Positions 11,088 through 21,760 of a DNA stretch of 64,000 nucleotides are shown piece by piece (the stretch's first letter is position 1; each line of letters begins with the position of its first letter). The position numbers were made by a program, and so were the translations under genes. This DNA is from Kappaphycus alvarezii. Lineage: Eukaryota; Rhodophyta; Florideophyceae; Gigartinales; Solieriaceae. The DNA is taken from assembly GCA_002205965.3 (NCBI GenBank), contig NADL03000763.1, positions 992,001 through 1,056,000 of the forward strand. The letters run 5' to 3'. The notes under the pieces are model-generated. The model was not told the DNA's origin and searched no databases. It worked only from the letters and a program-made list of their open reading frames with translations.

Positions 11088-11967
11088 CTATTCAAAGGGA
11101 GTGTCCTTTAGCGTCACTTTGTGAAGTAGCTCCGTGACCCGCGCAATCGCAACGAAACAGCGGTAAAAGGAGCAAAGCATGACGAAGGACAGCAATTCTT
11201 TTTCCGACTTCGGCACGCGTGAGTCCCTAATCGATTTTACCTTGCATGAGTCTGGCTTGACACCATCAGCCGACACCACATGGCCAAGAAGCTTCACTTC
11301 TCTCTTCGTGATAACACACTTGGTTATTTTCAGCTTCACATTTAAAGATCTGATGCTGTCGAAGACGATCTTCAGATGCTCCATATGTTCTGCCGTATCT
11401 TTTGATATCACAACAATGTCAACCAAGTACACTCTTACAAATGGAAGGTCCCCGAAGAGTTCGTTCGCCGCTCTCTGAAAGCACGCCGGAGCGTTCATTA
11501 ACCCGAACGGAATGAAGTTTAATTCGAGCGAACCGTACTTACACCTGAACGCCGTTACCTGACGAACGGTAATTGCTTATAGTAACTAGCAATAACCAGA
11601 GAACATTTCAAGTACCGTGAAGATTACTGCAGCCACTTTGTCGTTTACGATCTCTTCCATGATTGGGATGGGTAACTTATGATTTTGTTCAGACTATAAT
11701 AGTACACAAAAAAAATCTAGGCCTGCCATCCTTCTTATTCACGAATACTACAGGAAAATCCCATGGTGAATTTGAAGGCTTTTTGATACCATTATTCAAC
11801 ATCCGCTCAATCTCTTCTTTGATTTTTAGGTTGTACTTTTGGGGCATCCTTCGAATCAGATGGCAATTAGATTTATACGAAGTCAACTCGAGTGTGTCTC
11901 GGTACGGTAAGTCAGCCGGGGTCAGATCAGCGAGGCACGAAGCAATAATTGAATTCTCTTTTAGCAA
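11088..11967 (-). pseudogene. Reverse transcriptase of the Gypsy element, catalytic motif lost
   Basis: The N-terminal part (11967-11689) shows EEIERMLNNGIKKPSNSPWD and FPVVFVNKKDGRPRFF, the conserved RT fingers. After breaks around 11500-11690 the palm continues in 11498-11088 with MNAPACFQRAANELFGDLPF and VYLVDIVVISKD. The normal YxDD box reads YLVD here, so one catalytic aspartate is replaced by valine. The thumb has KLLGHVVSADGVKPDSCKV. Order and spacing are those of Ty3/Gypsy RT. The plus-strand frame 11663-12607 over this region is an antisense shadow. Confidence 0.85.
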
Positions 11968-12024
11968 GATCTTTTTGATTTCCTCAGCCGAAGATTCATC
12001 TAAATGTGCGGTCGCCTTCTTGAT

Positions 12025-12315
12025 TTATTCTTCAACATCTATTTTTTCAGTACCATCAACATTCACATCGAGTAAGCCATCCCCTGATGCGTTAATCAAG
12101 CACATGTCGTATGGGCCCTCTTCGTTCGTGTCTGAGCTTATCGTTTGCTGCATTTGGTTGATCTGTATCGCTCTCAATATCAGCCCATGCATCTTCATCG
12201 TTGCTGATAAACTATTACATCGATCCTGTAGACATTTTAGCCCATTCTGCGACATGCGGTGTGCGAATAGTCCCATTGCTATACAGGAACCTGGTGACAT
12301 GTCGATCAAAATCAA
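12025..12315 (-). pseudogene. Aspartic-protease region of the Gypsy element
   Basis: The minus-strand frame begins ILIDMSPGSCIAMGLFAHRM. The spacing after an aspartate resembles the flap-proximal region of retroviral-type proteases, but the canonical D-[ST]-G is changed to DMS. It lies between gag and RT as expected. The call depends mostly on position. Confidence 0.4.
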
Positions 12316-12563
12316 GCACGCAGCGTATCTTTCTCATCGCGTATCTTCCAATGATCAAGTCAAATGGCGCTTCCGGGACTACCAGGAAGGTAACCTTCGT
12401 TGTGAGTGGAACGATCGTAATCGGAACCTGCTCTACTTCCCCAGTGACCTCAGCCTCAATTCAGTTTGCCATGGACACCTGGCGGCGCATTTTCTTGCAG
12501 GTTTTGACCGATGGCTTGGGACAAAAACGAGAACTTCTGCTCATTTGAGAACTTTGGTTGGTC

Positions 12564-12906
12564 TTAGAGTCGCTCATAATGTTTCACAAGCTCACGTATT
12601 TCGGTAACGACTTCTATTATTAACGATAAGGCTCCTTCGATGACTGATATCACATCTCCTTTTGGCTTGAACTCTTCCTTAAGTGAAACTTCAACTTTTT
12701 CATAGTCCTCGCAATCTTCGCTCAGCTTACCATCGGATGCAAACTTGTCGAAGTAGAACTTCAAGGCTTTTCCGCGAATATACGTGATAAGCGCTCGGGC
12801 CTTTTCATCACCCTCAGCGTCTTGTTCTACGTCGTCCTCGAAGTAGAACAAAAAGTAGTCGATGTCTTCTTTTTTCCAGACCTTCAAAATAAAGAGTGTC
12901 GGACAT
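12564..12906 (-). pseudogene. gag-like protein of the Gypsy element
   Basis: The likely start is the ATG at 12906-12904 (MSDTLYF), followed after a frame shift by an acidic, lysine-rich frame through 12564. Recognisable segments are DYFLFYFEDDVEQDAEGDEK, KARALITYIRGKALKFYFDK and a helix ending FKPKGDV. This resembles the capsid-like part of short retrotransposon gag proteins, and no zinc knuckle is visible. The position directly inside the 5' LTR fits gag. A TAA-equivalent break after HYERL truncates it. Confidence 0.6.
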
Positions 12907-12941
12907 TGTCGTTAATTCTAACGACAGAAATAGAAAATCAC

Positions 12942-12959
12942 CCCCGTTCTGTGAAACCA
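12942..12959 (-). promoter_or_regulatory. Candidate primer-binding site of the Gypsy element
   Basis: On the minus strand, three bases inside the 5' LTR, the sequence starts TGGTTTCACAGAACGGGG. It is therefore complementary to a tRNA 3' end finishing in ACCA. TGG at this distance is the usual PBS layout. Which tRNA is used cannot be told without the genome's tRNA set. Confidence 0.5.
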
Positions 12960-12962
12960 AAA

Positions 12963-13378
12963 TGTCGTGTACAGAAAGTGCTTGATGCCAAGAAAAATGA
13001 AAAAAGCTGGGTTGCCCCCCTTCTTCTCGGTGAGTTCGGTCTGACCTCTCACCTTTTACAGAATTTGACATCTCTCGGGTCATCAAGAACTCGCTTTCAT
13101 TAACTTAAAGTTGGTAGCTGTAGTGGCCTCTTCGCTCGACGGAATCGTTCGACTCGTATTAATTGCGTCTGACGCGAGGTCGGTTACGCTGATGTACTAA
13201 AAACACTATGCCGCTCTCTCCGCTAAGTGGAAAAGTCGATGCAATCATCATCGGAGGATGTCGAACCGTCAACCCTTTCGATAAACCATATCTGAGATTA
13301 CATGTCTAACCAACTGAGCCAACGCAACGAAATGACCCTAAGGGCAAGAACACATGTGGCACAATGCTGGCCCCAACA
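12963..13378 (-). repeat. Right LTR (5' LTR of the minus-strand element)
   Basis: Partner of 8699-9115, flanked outside by TAATA (13379-13383). In element orientation it starts TGTTGGGGCC and ends CTGTACACGACA. It carries tRNA-like A and B boxes near its start (see 13256-13321). Confidence 0.92.
13256..13321 (-). promoter_or_regulatory. tRNA-like A-box/B-box pair inside the LTR
   Basis: Reading the minus strand from 13321, TGGCTCAGTTGG fits the RNA polymerase III A-box consensus and continues TTAGA like a tRNA D-loop. About 43 bases further, GGTTCGACATCC (13267-13256) is a B-box with one inserted base. The other LTR keeps the A box and part of the B box. The flanking bases do not pair as an acceptor stem, so this is not called a tRNA gene. 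Confidence 0.5.
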
Positions 13379-13383
13379 TAATA

Positions 13384-14899
13384 CAGAAAACTGCGTATTT
13401 ATCATGCCCCATACATTTAACAATCAGCGCCCGCTCGCTTACACGATCCTCGATGAGATTATCGAGAAGTTTAACAGCGTTGAAATTGCAGTCAATTGTT
13501 CTGCCGAATTGTTTAGCCCCGGCCCTTCTTAATGAAAGCAACTCCTTTACTTCATACTACCCCACGTTCAACTCTCAACGTATCTCTACGCTGATGATAC
13601 ATGCCCCGGATTGTACAAGGGTATGATAGTACGCATAAAGACTGTAGTAAAAACGACAATCCGGATTTTTTTGCTACTTTACTGCACTGAAAGAGTTGTT
13701 CTCTTAATCCTGCGTATCTCATCATCTTTGCTACAGCGTTGAATCGGACCACTGAGAACCTTGAAGACCTAGCGTTGCACTGGAATATTTCTCAAAATGG
13801 TTCGGATCTCCCGCTTTAGATTCAATGCTATCTCCGATAAGACCAAGAAGAAAATAAACAAGTCTATATCTTCCAAAGAACTGGTAATATCGATTTAAAT
13901 ACAGCCAAGTCAATTATATAATTCCTTTCTTTGCCGGCTGGATCGCGCGGCTCAACTACTGATGCATATTTCACTACTTCAGGCCCCGAAAATGTCAGCT
14001 AATATCTCACAGATTTGATTCCGCCGCTGAATCAGATCTTCACTGTGGCGTTCTTAAACGTGCCGATGATTCCTGTATTCGTCCTGTATGATGTCGCGAC
14101 ATTGTTTAGTTTCCCTGGGATACCGGTGCTTTTTACGATTCTGGTACCCCCTGAAGACTAGGAAGGGAGAAAAAAACGTTTATCAACTTTTTTCTGGCAT
14201 TGTTCTTTCATGGGAATCAGGAGTATCGTGGACAAGTTTAAAATTGGGAGTGGTTCCGCTAATCCTTTACTGAATTCTAATGCTCTTGATCCTACGGAGG
14301 AGTTATCGCAGGGCGCAAAGGAAGTGCCCAAAGTTTGACCACGATAATCATTAAAGCAACAGTCAGGTCACCGTGTCAATAGGAGGTTTTATTAATCCTT
14401 CGACTCAATTGGAACAAGAAACTCGTTCAGAACCCGGTTGTTAAACTAAAATTCACCGTAGTTTGAAAAGATAGGCAGAGAATCGGGATGAATTCCCATT
14501 AAGGAAAGGTAGCACTCGCAATCGTGATGATAACGGCCATGAAGACTCAAGGAAGGCTAAATATGTTTAGCAGATATTTAAAAACTGTATGAAGATTTTA
14601 GGGAGAATTTATATGTTGAAAAGATGAAAGACATTTCAGAATTATCTCGAAATTGCCGGATGGGTTTCCTATGCAATAAAGGGGCACCTAAATCTGTAGT
14701 TCGTCGCAAAGAAAGAAATCTTATGAAGCATTTTCCTTGCATACGCATGAAAAATTTATTCAAGTCATTCGACAGGCTCCGGTCTTCTATAACTATTATC
14801 CAAGCCTTGGTTGGTTTTCGGTTCCATTCTAGACGCCTAACAGCATTTACAAAATTCTTTTCGATTTCGACAACGTCAACATAAACATACCCGCCCTTT
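13384..14899. other. Degraded DNA between Gypsy and copia elements
   Basis: Short frames only. The minus-strand frame 13552-13752 and the plus-strand frame 14624-14884 have protein-like composition but no motif I can name. The second may be gag-side sequence of the copia element that follows. Confidence 0.35.
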
Positions 14900-15129
14900 T
14901 TGGGATGGAAATCTCGTACAGTGAGTCCCTGAAGCCTTATAAAGTCTCTAAAAGACTAGTAAAACGTACAACTTACGCTCATTCCAACTAAGGAGTGGTA
15001 TACGTCGATGACAGCTACAAGTACTTTAAACAATATTCAGTTCTCAGATTGATCAAATCTACGCACTTTTGCTGCCCTCTTCAGATATTTATCGTACAAG
15101 GGCACCACATTAGAAGTTATAAACTAATT

Positions 15130-15780
15130 TAATCCACCCGTCTGCCATGAAGCTGCTCAACATGATCAAATGCTCGCGCCTAGAGGACGCCACTCCAGAA
15201 ACCTAGAATATTCTCAAGAAAATCTATCGGAAACATGATCCTTCAAACAGGATTTATCACGCGCCAAAAAGGTTTCGAGTATCTCTAGGAGCAAAAAATG
15301 TTCCCTTTGAGGAGCGTATGTTTCTAGGCATCATGTACATCAACGGACCTCACGTTCTACACATCGCCGATGAGTACGAAATTTAATGCGGGACGGTTCT
15401 TTGAGGGAAGTTCAACGGAAGACATATGGAAAGCGATAATTAATTCTTGGGCTCCAGTATACACTGGAATTCATAACGTATCTTAACGGACTAAGGGTCA
15501 TAACCTGGTGATAAATTTATCCACCTAGCCCGCCTCTACGATATCCCGGTTGGAAAACCTGTTATTGAGTAACGATCTAGTCTAGGACTATGCGAACGAT
15601 ACCATGAGTCCTTGCGGCGGAAATATTGCAAAATAATGATAATTAAACCCGATACCGACAGAGACCTGGCATTGGCCTGTATTGTTAAGAACAAAAACCA
15701 TTCACTCAGTCTAGAAGGACTCTTTCCTTCAGCGCTCGTATTTGGAGAGTTCCATCAACTTTATGTACCTCTCTAAACTC
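15130..15780 (+). pseudogene. copia integrase region, heavily broken
   Basis: Readable pieces in several frames include FNAGRFFEGSSTEDIWKAII and SWAPVYTGIHNV (integrase core between catalytic residues). Later comes LSLEGLFPSALVFGEFH, the usual downstream VPxxLVFG segment. Order and spacing match fungal/algal copia integrases. Confidence 0.6.
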
Positions 15781-16289
15781 ACAAAGCCCGTCCTACTTTG
15801 TTTGATCACATACAAAATGCAGAAACTGTAAGACAGGAAATGAAAGTCCTAATGTCAAGGCTGGAATTACAAAATTCTTTAAAATATGCGATTAAATAAT
15901 CAACCGATCGCACCTATCAGCCCGCGGATCAAGTTCTTTTCTGACGCGAGAAATTCCTAAGTTTCCGATAGGGACATAGGGTGTACATTTATGGATAGAA
16001 AGTTAAAAAATGTCTTGACTACTATATTGGCCAAAGCCATTAAATACCGCTCAAGTGAAGCCCTTCCTCACTCCCCAGACCCTCTAGTTCACGTTTCTCG
16101 CAGATCTTGGGGAAGTTATGGTCCAATATAAGTCACCTGAGGATGGAATATTATTGAAAACAGAGATATTACACGAGGGTGATGATTGAGAAAAAAATCC
16201 ATAAATGGAAGACGCAAAGGAGCAAGAAATAAGAGCCCTTCTGGAACTTGGAACATTCAAGGTAATCATTTAGGAAGGGCATTCACCTA

Positions 16290-17109
16290 GTGATAAAATT
16301 CTACCCCGATGCTTAGTCTTGTCACTAAAGACATCTATTGACGGAAAAATGAAGCACAAAGCAAGTCAAGTTATTTGGAGACACCGAGATAAGATTAGAA
16401 ATATCCTGGTTCACACGCCCTCTACTTTGCAAATGCAGTCATTAGGACTTCTTATGGTCTTAATAGAAATATTCGGACTCGAAGAGCGCACAGGAGACAT
16501 GACCCAAGCTTACCTCCAATCACCAAAGCCGCACGCAAGGGATATATATATTAGAGAACCTCTCCCCGAATTTAAGCTCGAACAGGATCAGTGTATTCAG
16601 TTGCTTCGACCTCTCTACAGCTTATGCCACGCAGAAGATCTATGACACAGCAAGCTGGAAAACATCATCGCAAAGAAACAGAGATGAAAAACAAATCATA
16701 TAGACCAACAGCCCTACTTCCTAATATGTGAAGTGGCACCTAGGGGACTGAGTGATAGCCACGTATACTAACTCCTCCATTGTGGCGAAGGAGACTTTAC
16801 AAAGCTCTCAAAGAGTCCTAATGAGATTTTTGAAATGGAAGAACAGTCTTCCTTACCTTTCGAGTGCACTGGCTCCGTACTGAACGAGAACGACGGTAAT
16901 TTGTACATCGATCAAATTTCTTATTTGCGGAAACTCGAATGCCTACCAGTATCGTCATCTTTCAAGATCTTTAGGTCGATGCGAATGAAACTGGGGTTCC
17001 TGGAAAATTCAGTACGCGATTGCCTCTTTGAAATAGCGTAACTGAACCAGAATACGGAGAAGATGTTCGAGCAAACTTTTCGTCAGGAAGTGGGAAGGAT
17101 AAAAAATCG
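16290..17109 (+). pseudogene. copia reverse transcriptase
   Basis: 16319-16645 is one open frame carrying the RT signature: KASQVIWRHRDK, LVHTPSTLQMQSLGLLMVLI, TGDMTQAYLQS with the first palm aspartate, DIYIREPLPEF and LLRPLYSLC. The YxDD palm segment is not readable. 16835-17041 continues with YIDQISYLRKLECLPVSSS and FRSMRMKLGFLENSVRDCLF, the usual RT-RNase H connection. Confidence 0.8.
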
Positions 17110-17720
17110 ATGAATTGCGTAGCAAATAATCTTATTGGTCCCAAAAGCAGCAAAAATAAGACTGTAAAAACTTCTTTTTGTTGGATTTTCAGATTTTTCT
17201 TTCCCAAACAAACAAGAATTCTCCTCGGAGCTAGGTCAGATCGTGTTCATCGCCGCTGCACACGAAAACGTAGCCCTTACGTCTTTTTAATACTACAAGT
17301 CTCGACAAGTTACGCGTTCTGCAAGTCATGGAGAAGTTATAGCCTTTATCGACATGTTTGACATATCCAGAACGCTATGAAAGTAATTAGAGATTATGCT
17401 CGACAAGCGAATACCTGTAAAAACATTTACAGATAGCAATAAATATCTTCAACTTTATACCTAAGGTCTGAAGAACTTCTTAGAGACGTAAAATTCGAGA
17501 CTTTACCTCTGTCTGGGAAACTTTCGCGACAAGGTAGTATCGAACATCGGTTTCGTTAGAAGCGCAAGAAGTATTGCTGAAAGACTAAAAACAATGAATG
17601 AGTTAGACGATTGTTCGAAAGTAAGTCGCGGAAGGCCACTTATATATCCCACCGGACCAGTGGATGGTTCAATCATTATCCTAAGAGAGCAGCTTTAGGA
17701 TAAGACATACTGAGTCAGAA
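17110..17720 (+). pseudogene. copia RNase H region, heavily broken
   Basis: Pieces in more than one frame read as RNase H of copia elements, with YKSRQVTRSASHGEVIAFI after a stop near 17280 and then DMFDIS. It directly follows the RT fragment. Confidence 0.6.
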
Positions 17721-19076
17721 GTTCATATTGTTCGGCCATGTACAGCTTCTCAGAGAAAGGAATGGCACAAAATATCAAGTAATGGGGCGTGAGTTCTACT
17801 GCGAAAGGTTCTTCTGGATAAAAGATAATATTTGATCAGAATTGATATCAACAAAGTCATCACGGCGAGAGCCACTCTTGCTCAATAAAATTACAATTCA
17901 AATGCCAAGGTGGCACACCTACATCAAAGTGAAAACCCCAACATACCGAAACCCCCATAAACCCCGCAAAAATTGAGCGTAGTCTCGCCTGGTACCATTT
18001 TTTTGTGCACTGCTGCTACTGATGACCTCGACATCCACCAATCGAATCGGTGTCGGGTTCACTTCCGAATATGTGGCACTCCACGACCACACGAGTTCGT
18101 TCCGCACTCATACTATTTCAAATATACCACTTACCCAGCCCAACACTCCCTTTATTCATCCTCACGAATATTTAGCAGGTATGAACGTACGATGGGAGGC
18201 TAGCCACCAGCCACTGTTGTTGCTGTGGTTGAAGCCGGTATAGGTGGAGTCGCTTGTTAGATTTGGTGTGGTTGTGGTCTCGACGTTGTTTTTTGTGTAC
18301 TTCCCTGGTTCTGAATTGGTTACGTTGCTTTTTCGGTTACGTAAAATACACCACTTTTGTTTTATATTAATTTTTCATCAGCATTCATTTCATCTTTATT
18401 TGATTTTGTCATTTTTGCACATAGATTTTGCTTTGTTGGAACTCAAGATCTGAACTCTTCTGCATTCTCTGCGCTCATTTTCACTATATCAAACATGCTC
18501 CTGTTGGGTCTGCGATATACAGTGCGAATGCTTCCTTTATTTGCGCCTAGGTCACATCATACAGTATGCGCACAACGATCTAAAGACAGAGAGGAGTGTC
18601 ATTAGTTTGCGGTACAGGCGTTGTTAGGCGCACTGTTATACAGAATACGGGTACCTCTTATTATGAAGCACATAACCTGTAGCGAACGGACCGAAGTAGG
18701 CACCGACAGCTGCAAGCACGCTCCCCCGATCGACATCCCGCCCTCAATATTTCTTTTTTTGAACTTATCACTATTATCTATCCTACACGTTAAAATAAGC
18801 ATTTTGGCAGAACTCATGCGCAAATTTCTCGAACAGGACTAGCACAGATTCATTATCGCACCCTTGAAAATTCTATATCTTCACAAAATCCCCAAAATCT
18901 TGAATAAGAATGTGTATACACAAATACACGGCTTTTTCATCCTTACCACATCTCAACATCCACGCCCTCCCTAAATCCTGTCAATCGCCCCTCCAAAATT
19001 CAGATTTCCACAATAAATACACCAACCTAGTACCTCAGCTACAAACACTATACTTTCATCTAATACCATCGCTCTA
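17721..19076. other. AT-rich DNA, no gene recognised
   Basis: Short frames on both strands (for example 18022-18243 + and 17919-18107 -) have no recognisable motifs. This may include the lost 3' end of the copia element. Confidence 0.4.
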
Positions 19077-21760
19077 ATGCCCGAAACATCAAAAATGCCA
19101 CCAGTAATACCTAAGAAGCAGCATTTGATAAATTTTGGGAATAAGCCTATAATATTGACCCTAACAACACATTTTTATCTATCGACCAAATCATCGCCAT
19201 ATACAAAAACTACCGTCGATCTCAAAACTCTCGCCAAGGTTTTTTACAAGAGGTATCCAAATATGTCTGCTTTCTACTTGTTTTCTTCTCGTGACCCAAA
19301 ACTTCTGATACTGCCCGAGGAGCGTATTAGGATGGAAACACGAAATCTAACCGCCCTATACCATACAAATCAACCGAGAGTTTGCATTTTCTTTATCCTA
19401 TGAATTCTGAACAAATGGAAGAATAATTGAATTTATGGTGATTTGAATATAATTGGAAGCATAAATCAGAGTCTGCAAGGCACTCAAAAATGAAGTGAAA
19501 ACACATTGTACTCCCTAGTGATACTTTACTTGCCGTCTAACTTACAGATACTACTGTAGCCAGCATTTGGGATATTAGAACATTCCAAGGAGCTGATGAT
19601 AGGATATTTATTATCAACAAATTTCCAAAAGTTGTGAATTTACCCTCATTAATGAAGCAAAGACAACACGAAGCCTCCAGAATCGCATAAAAACCACATA
19701 AAAGGCACACAATCAATAAATAAGAACTACTTCGAATCATATCATTACAAGAATCGGAAAATTTACCATATTAAGTACTGAATCGACAAGGTCCCTCAGT
19801 TCTGCAGAACTCCGAGCAGGAAGCACAAGGTTCCGATCTCCGCGATAAGAGAAGCCAATAAAAAAGAAGGGCTACACGTTTAGTTACTGACGCTCAATTA
19901 TTTCGGCCAAGAGATGCTTATAAACGCAAGTGTCGACGTAATTCTATGCAGAATTTGATAATAAAATTAGAGAACAATATGGCGCGCGGACATTAAGTCA
20001 CAAGTGCAGCATTCTGAGCAGTGTTCAATCAGGCGGTAGAGGCCGAATTCGACAAGACTCATGCAATTTTCTGGAAAAAGCCCCAGGCAAGAAGCGCCAC
20101 AGCGCAATGGCTGCATTTTGTGATAGGAAATATAACAGCAACAATCACCAACCCCCAATTCACTGAATCATGAAAGACTGCACTTCAAAAGACGAAGAAA
20201 AATAAAACACCCTATTCAACTCCCGCGCACAATCACGCTCACACAACTATCCAGAAACGCACGTTGACGACACCTGTGCCACGCTTAGCTGAGTTACCGC
20301 CGTTTTTTGCCCCTAAAATCACTGTTCTCCAACTTTTCACACTACGAACTTTTCTCAGCACGCTTGTATTGCTGTACTTTCAATTCTTTGTACCTGCATC
20401 TGAAAGGAACAAATGAATCAATCTTACCACATCCATCGATCCCAGCACGCTCGGTCACATCATCGAAACCCCTGCCGATATCACCACCACCATTACCAAC
20501 AGTCTCTATTCTACTAGATGCTCACGACAAAGCACGTGTGAGTCAGCTACTTTCTCTTCATCCTATCGGCAATTAAATACTTGTTTTTCCCCAATCTCTT
20601 ACGATAGAACAATCACTGGATCCCCTCGTTTACATAATATCCTCCCCTGAATATACACAAAGAAATTGATCTCCATCCTGATAAGCCCATAGGTCAACAA
20701 TAAAATCCCTGAAGTGTCTCTTCTAAGTTCTACACGGCGTGCAAAGCGCTATATTGGGACAAGAAGATACTTTTGCTTACAGGACTCTCTTATGTGCCCC
20801 TGTACGGGCCGCTCTCCACTCCAAATTGTAGTTCCCTCTATTCCCTCTTTCGTAGACTTAAAGCACAGTAACTCAAAAAAATCCACCATAAAAGCATGCT
20901 TAATTGGTCTGCAGCAGATAAATATCCTCTGGCTCCCGAAGACCACACCAAACTGAAATTTTGGCTTCCACCAAAGATAAACGGTCTCCTCGGCTTATTT
21001 TATGGCCGCTTACACAAAGTAAGTTCATACCTGACGCTGTGCACTACTCAATACCGGACACATATCTCTTCGCGTCATTAGTTTGGATCCCTACAAATCT
21101 GCAATTTATTTTAACGTTAAAAAATTTTATCCAAACATCCTGAATCCTTTAGAAATGTCCGAAATATTCTTTATGCGGCCTTTCAAATCTCTGAGATAGA
21201 CTCATTAAACTCTCCGGAAACACCATGGTACGTCCACCCATGGGTTCTAGATAGGCTGCGTACACCGCTAAATCTGTCACAACCTCGCTCAGTGATCAAG
21301 CTTTCAACATCTACCGTCATTCAAGGATCTATGCAGTGTCGCAACTACAACAAAACAGTACGCTAGGTGATCATATGACATTTTTACTATCCTGTAATTA
21401 ACAGGTTTCCCTCTTAATTATTGACAAATATATCCGGTATTCCCTCAAACTGGCCATTCCGTGCAGTAAGGTCTCATCATCGCATACCAAGCGTGTTGTT
21501 TTGAGCAGTAGGTTTTAAAACAAAGGCATGTAAGTCTATCTTTCATCGCCAATTGGTAAAGGAGCGTCTTCTATTTATGCGTCGCGTTATCGGTCAGTAT
21601 AATGGCTTCTCTATACCTGCTTCACAAAAATTCACCAAGATTTTAGAGGCAGGAAACCAAACCAATATGAAAGTTCAACCTAACACCCGCGTGATGTCTC
21701 GAATTGCCAGCCGACGTGTACGAGGTAGCCTTCCAAGTAGATAACTTATATCAATACTGC
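19077..21760 (+). other. Possible decayed coding element, unidentified
   Basis: The plus strand has a chain of protein-like fragments: 19077-19403, a charged helical stretch near 19970-20160 readable with few stops, 20307-20576, 20714-21140 and 21553-21744. Composition suggests one old element, but I see no catalytic motif and cannot assign a class. Confidence 0.3.

Larger units (their letters stand above)
8699..13378 (-). mobile_element. LTR retrotransposon, Ty3/Gypsy type, with 5-bp TSD TAATA
   Basis: Two direct repeats of 417 and 416 bases (8699-9115 and 12963-13378) begin TGTCGTGTAC and end CAAACA/CAACA. They are flanked by identical TAATA at 8694-8698 and 13379-13383. Reading the minus strand, the inner part encodes in order gag-like protein, protease region, reverse transcriptase, RNase H and integrase, the Ty3/Gypsy order. 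A possible primer-binding site lies just inside the upstream LTR (12942-12959). All coding parts carry stops or frame shifts, so the copy is dead. The LTRs differ at many sites (roughly 15-20% by eye), so the insertion is not recent. Confidence 0.92.
14900..17720 (+). mobile_element. Decayed Ty1/copia retrotransposon polyprotein region
   Basis: Plus-strand fragments appear in the copia order integrase, reverse transcriptase, RNase H. No LTRs or target duplications could be found by eye, so the ends are approximate. Stops and shifts occur every few tens of codons. The element lies downstream of the Gypsy copy and is clearly older. Confidence 0.75.

Noticed and set aside
11663..12607. 314-residue plus-strand open frame
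   Set aside because: Lies antisense to protease and RT of the Gypsy element, whose minus-strand motifs are clear.
13256..13321. True tRNA gene
   Set aside because: A and B boxes are present but the flanks cannot form an acceptor stem, and both copies sit inside LTRs.
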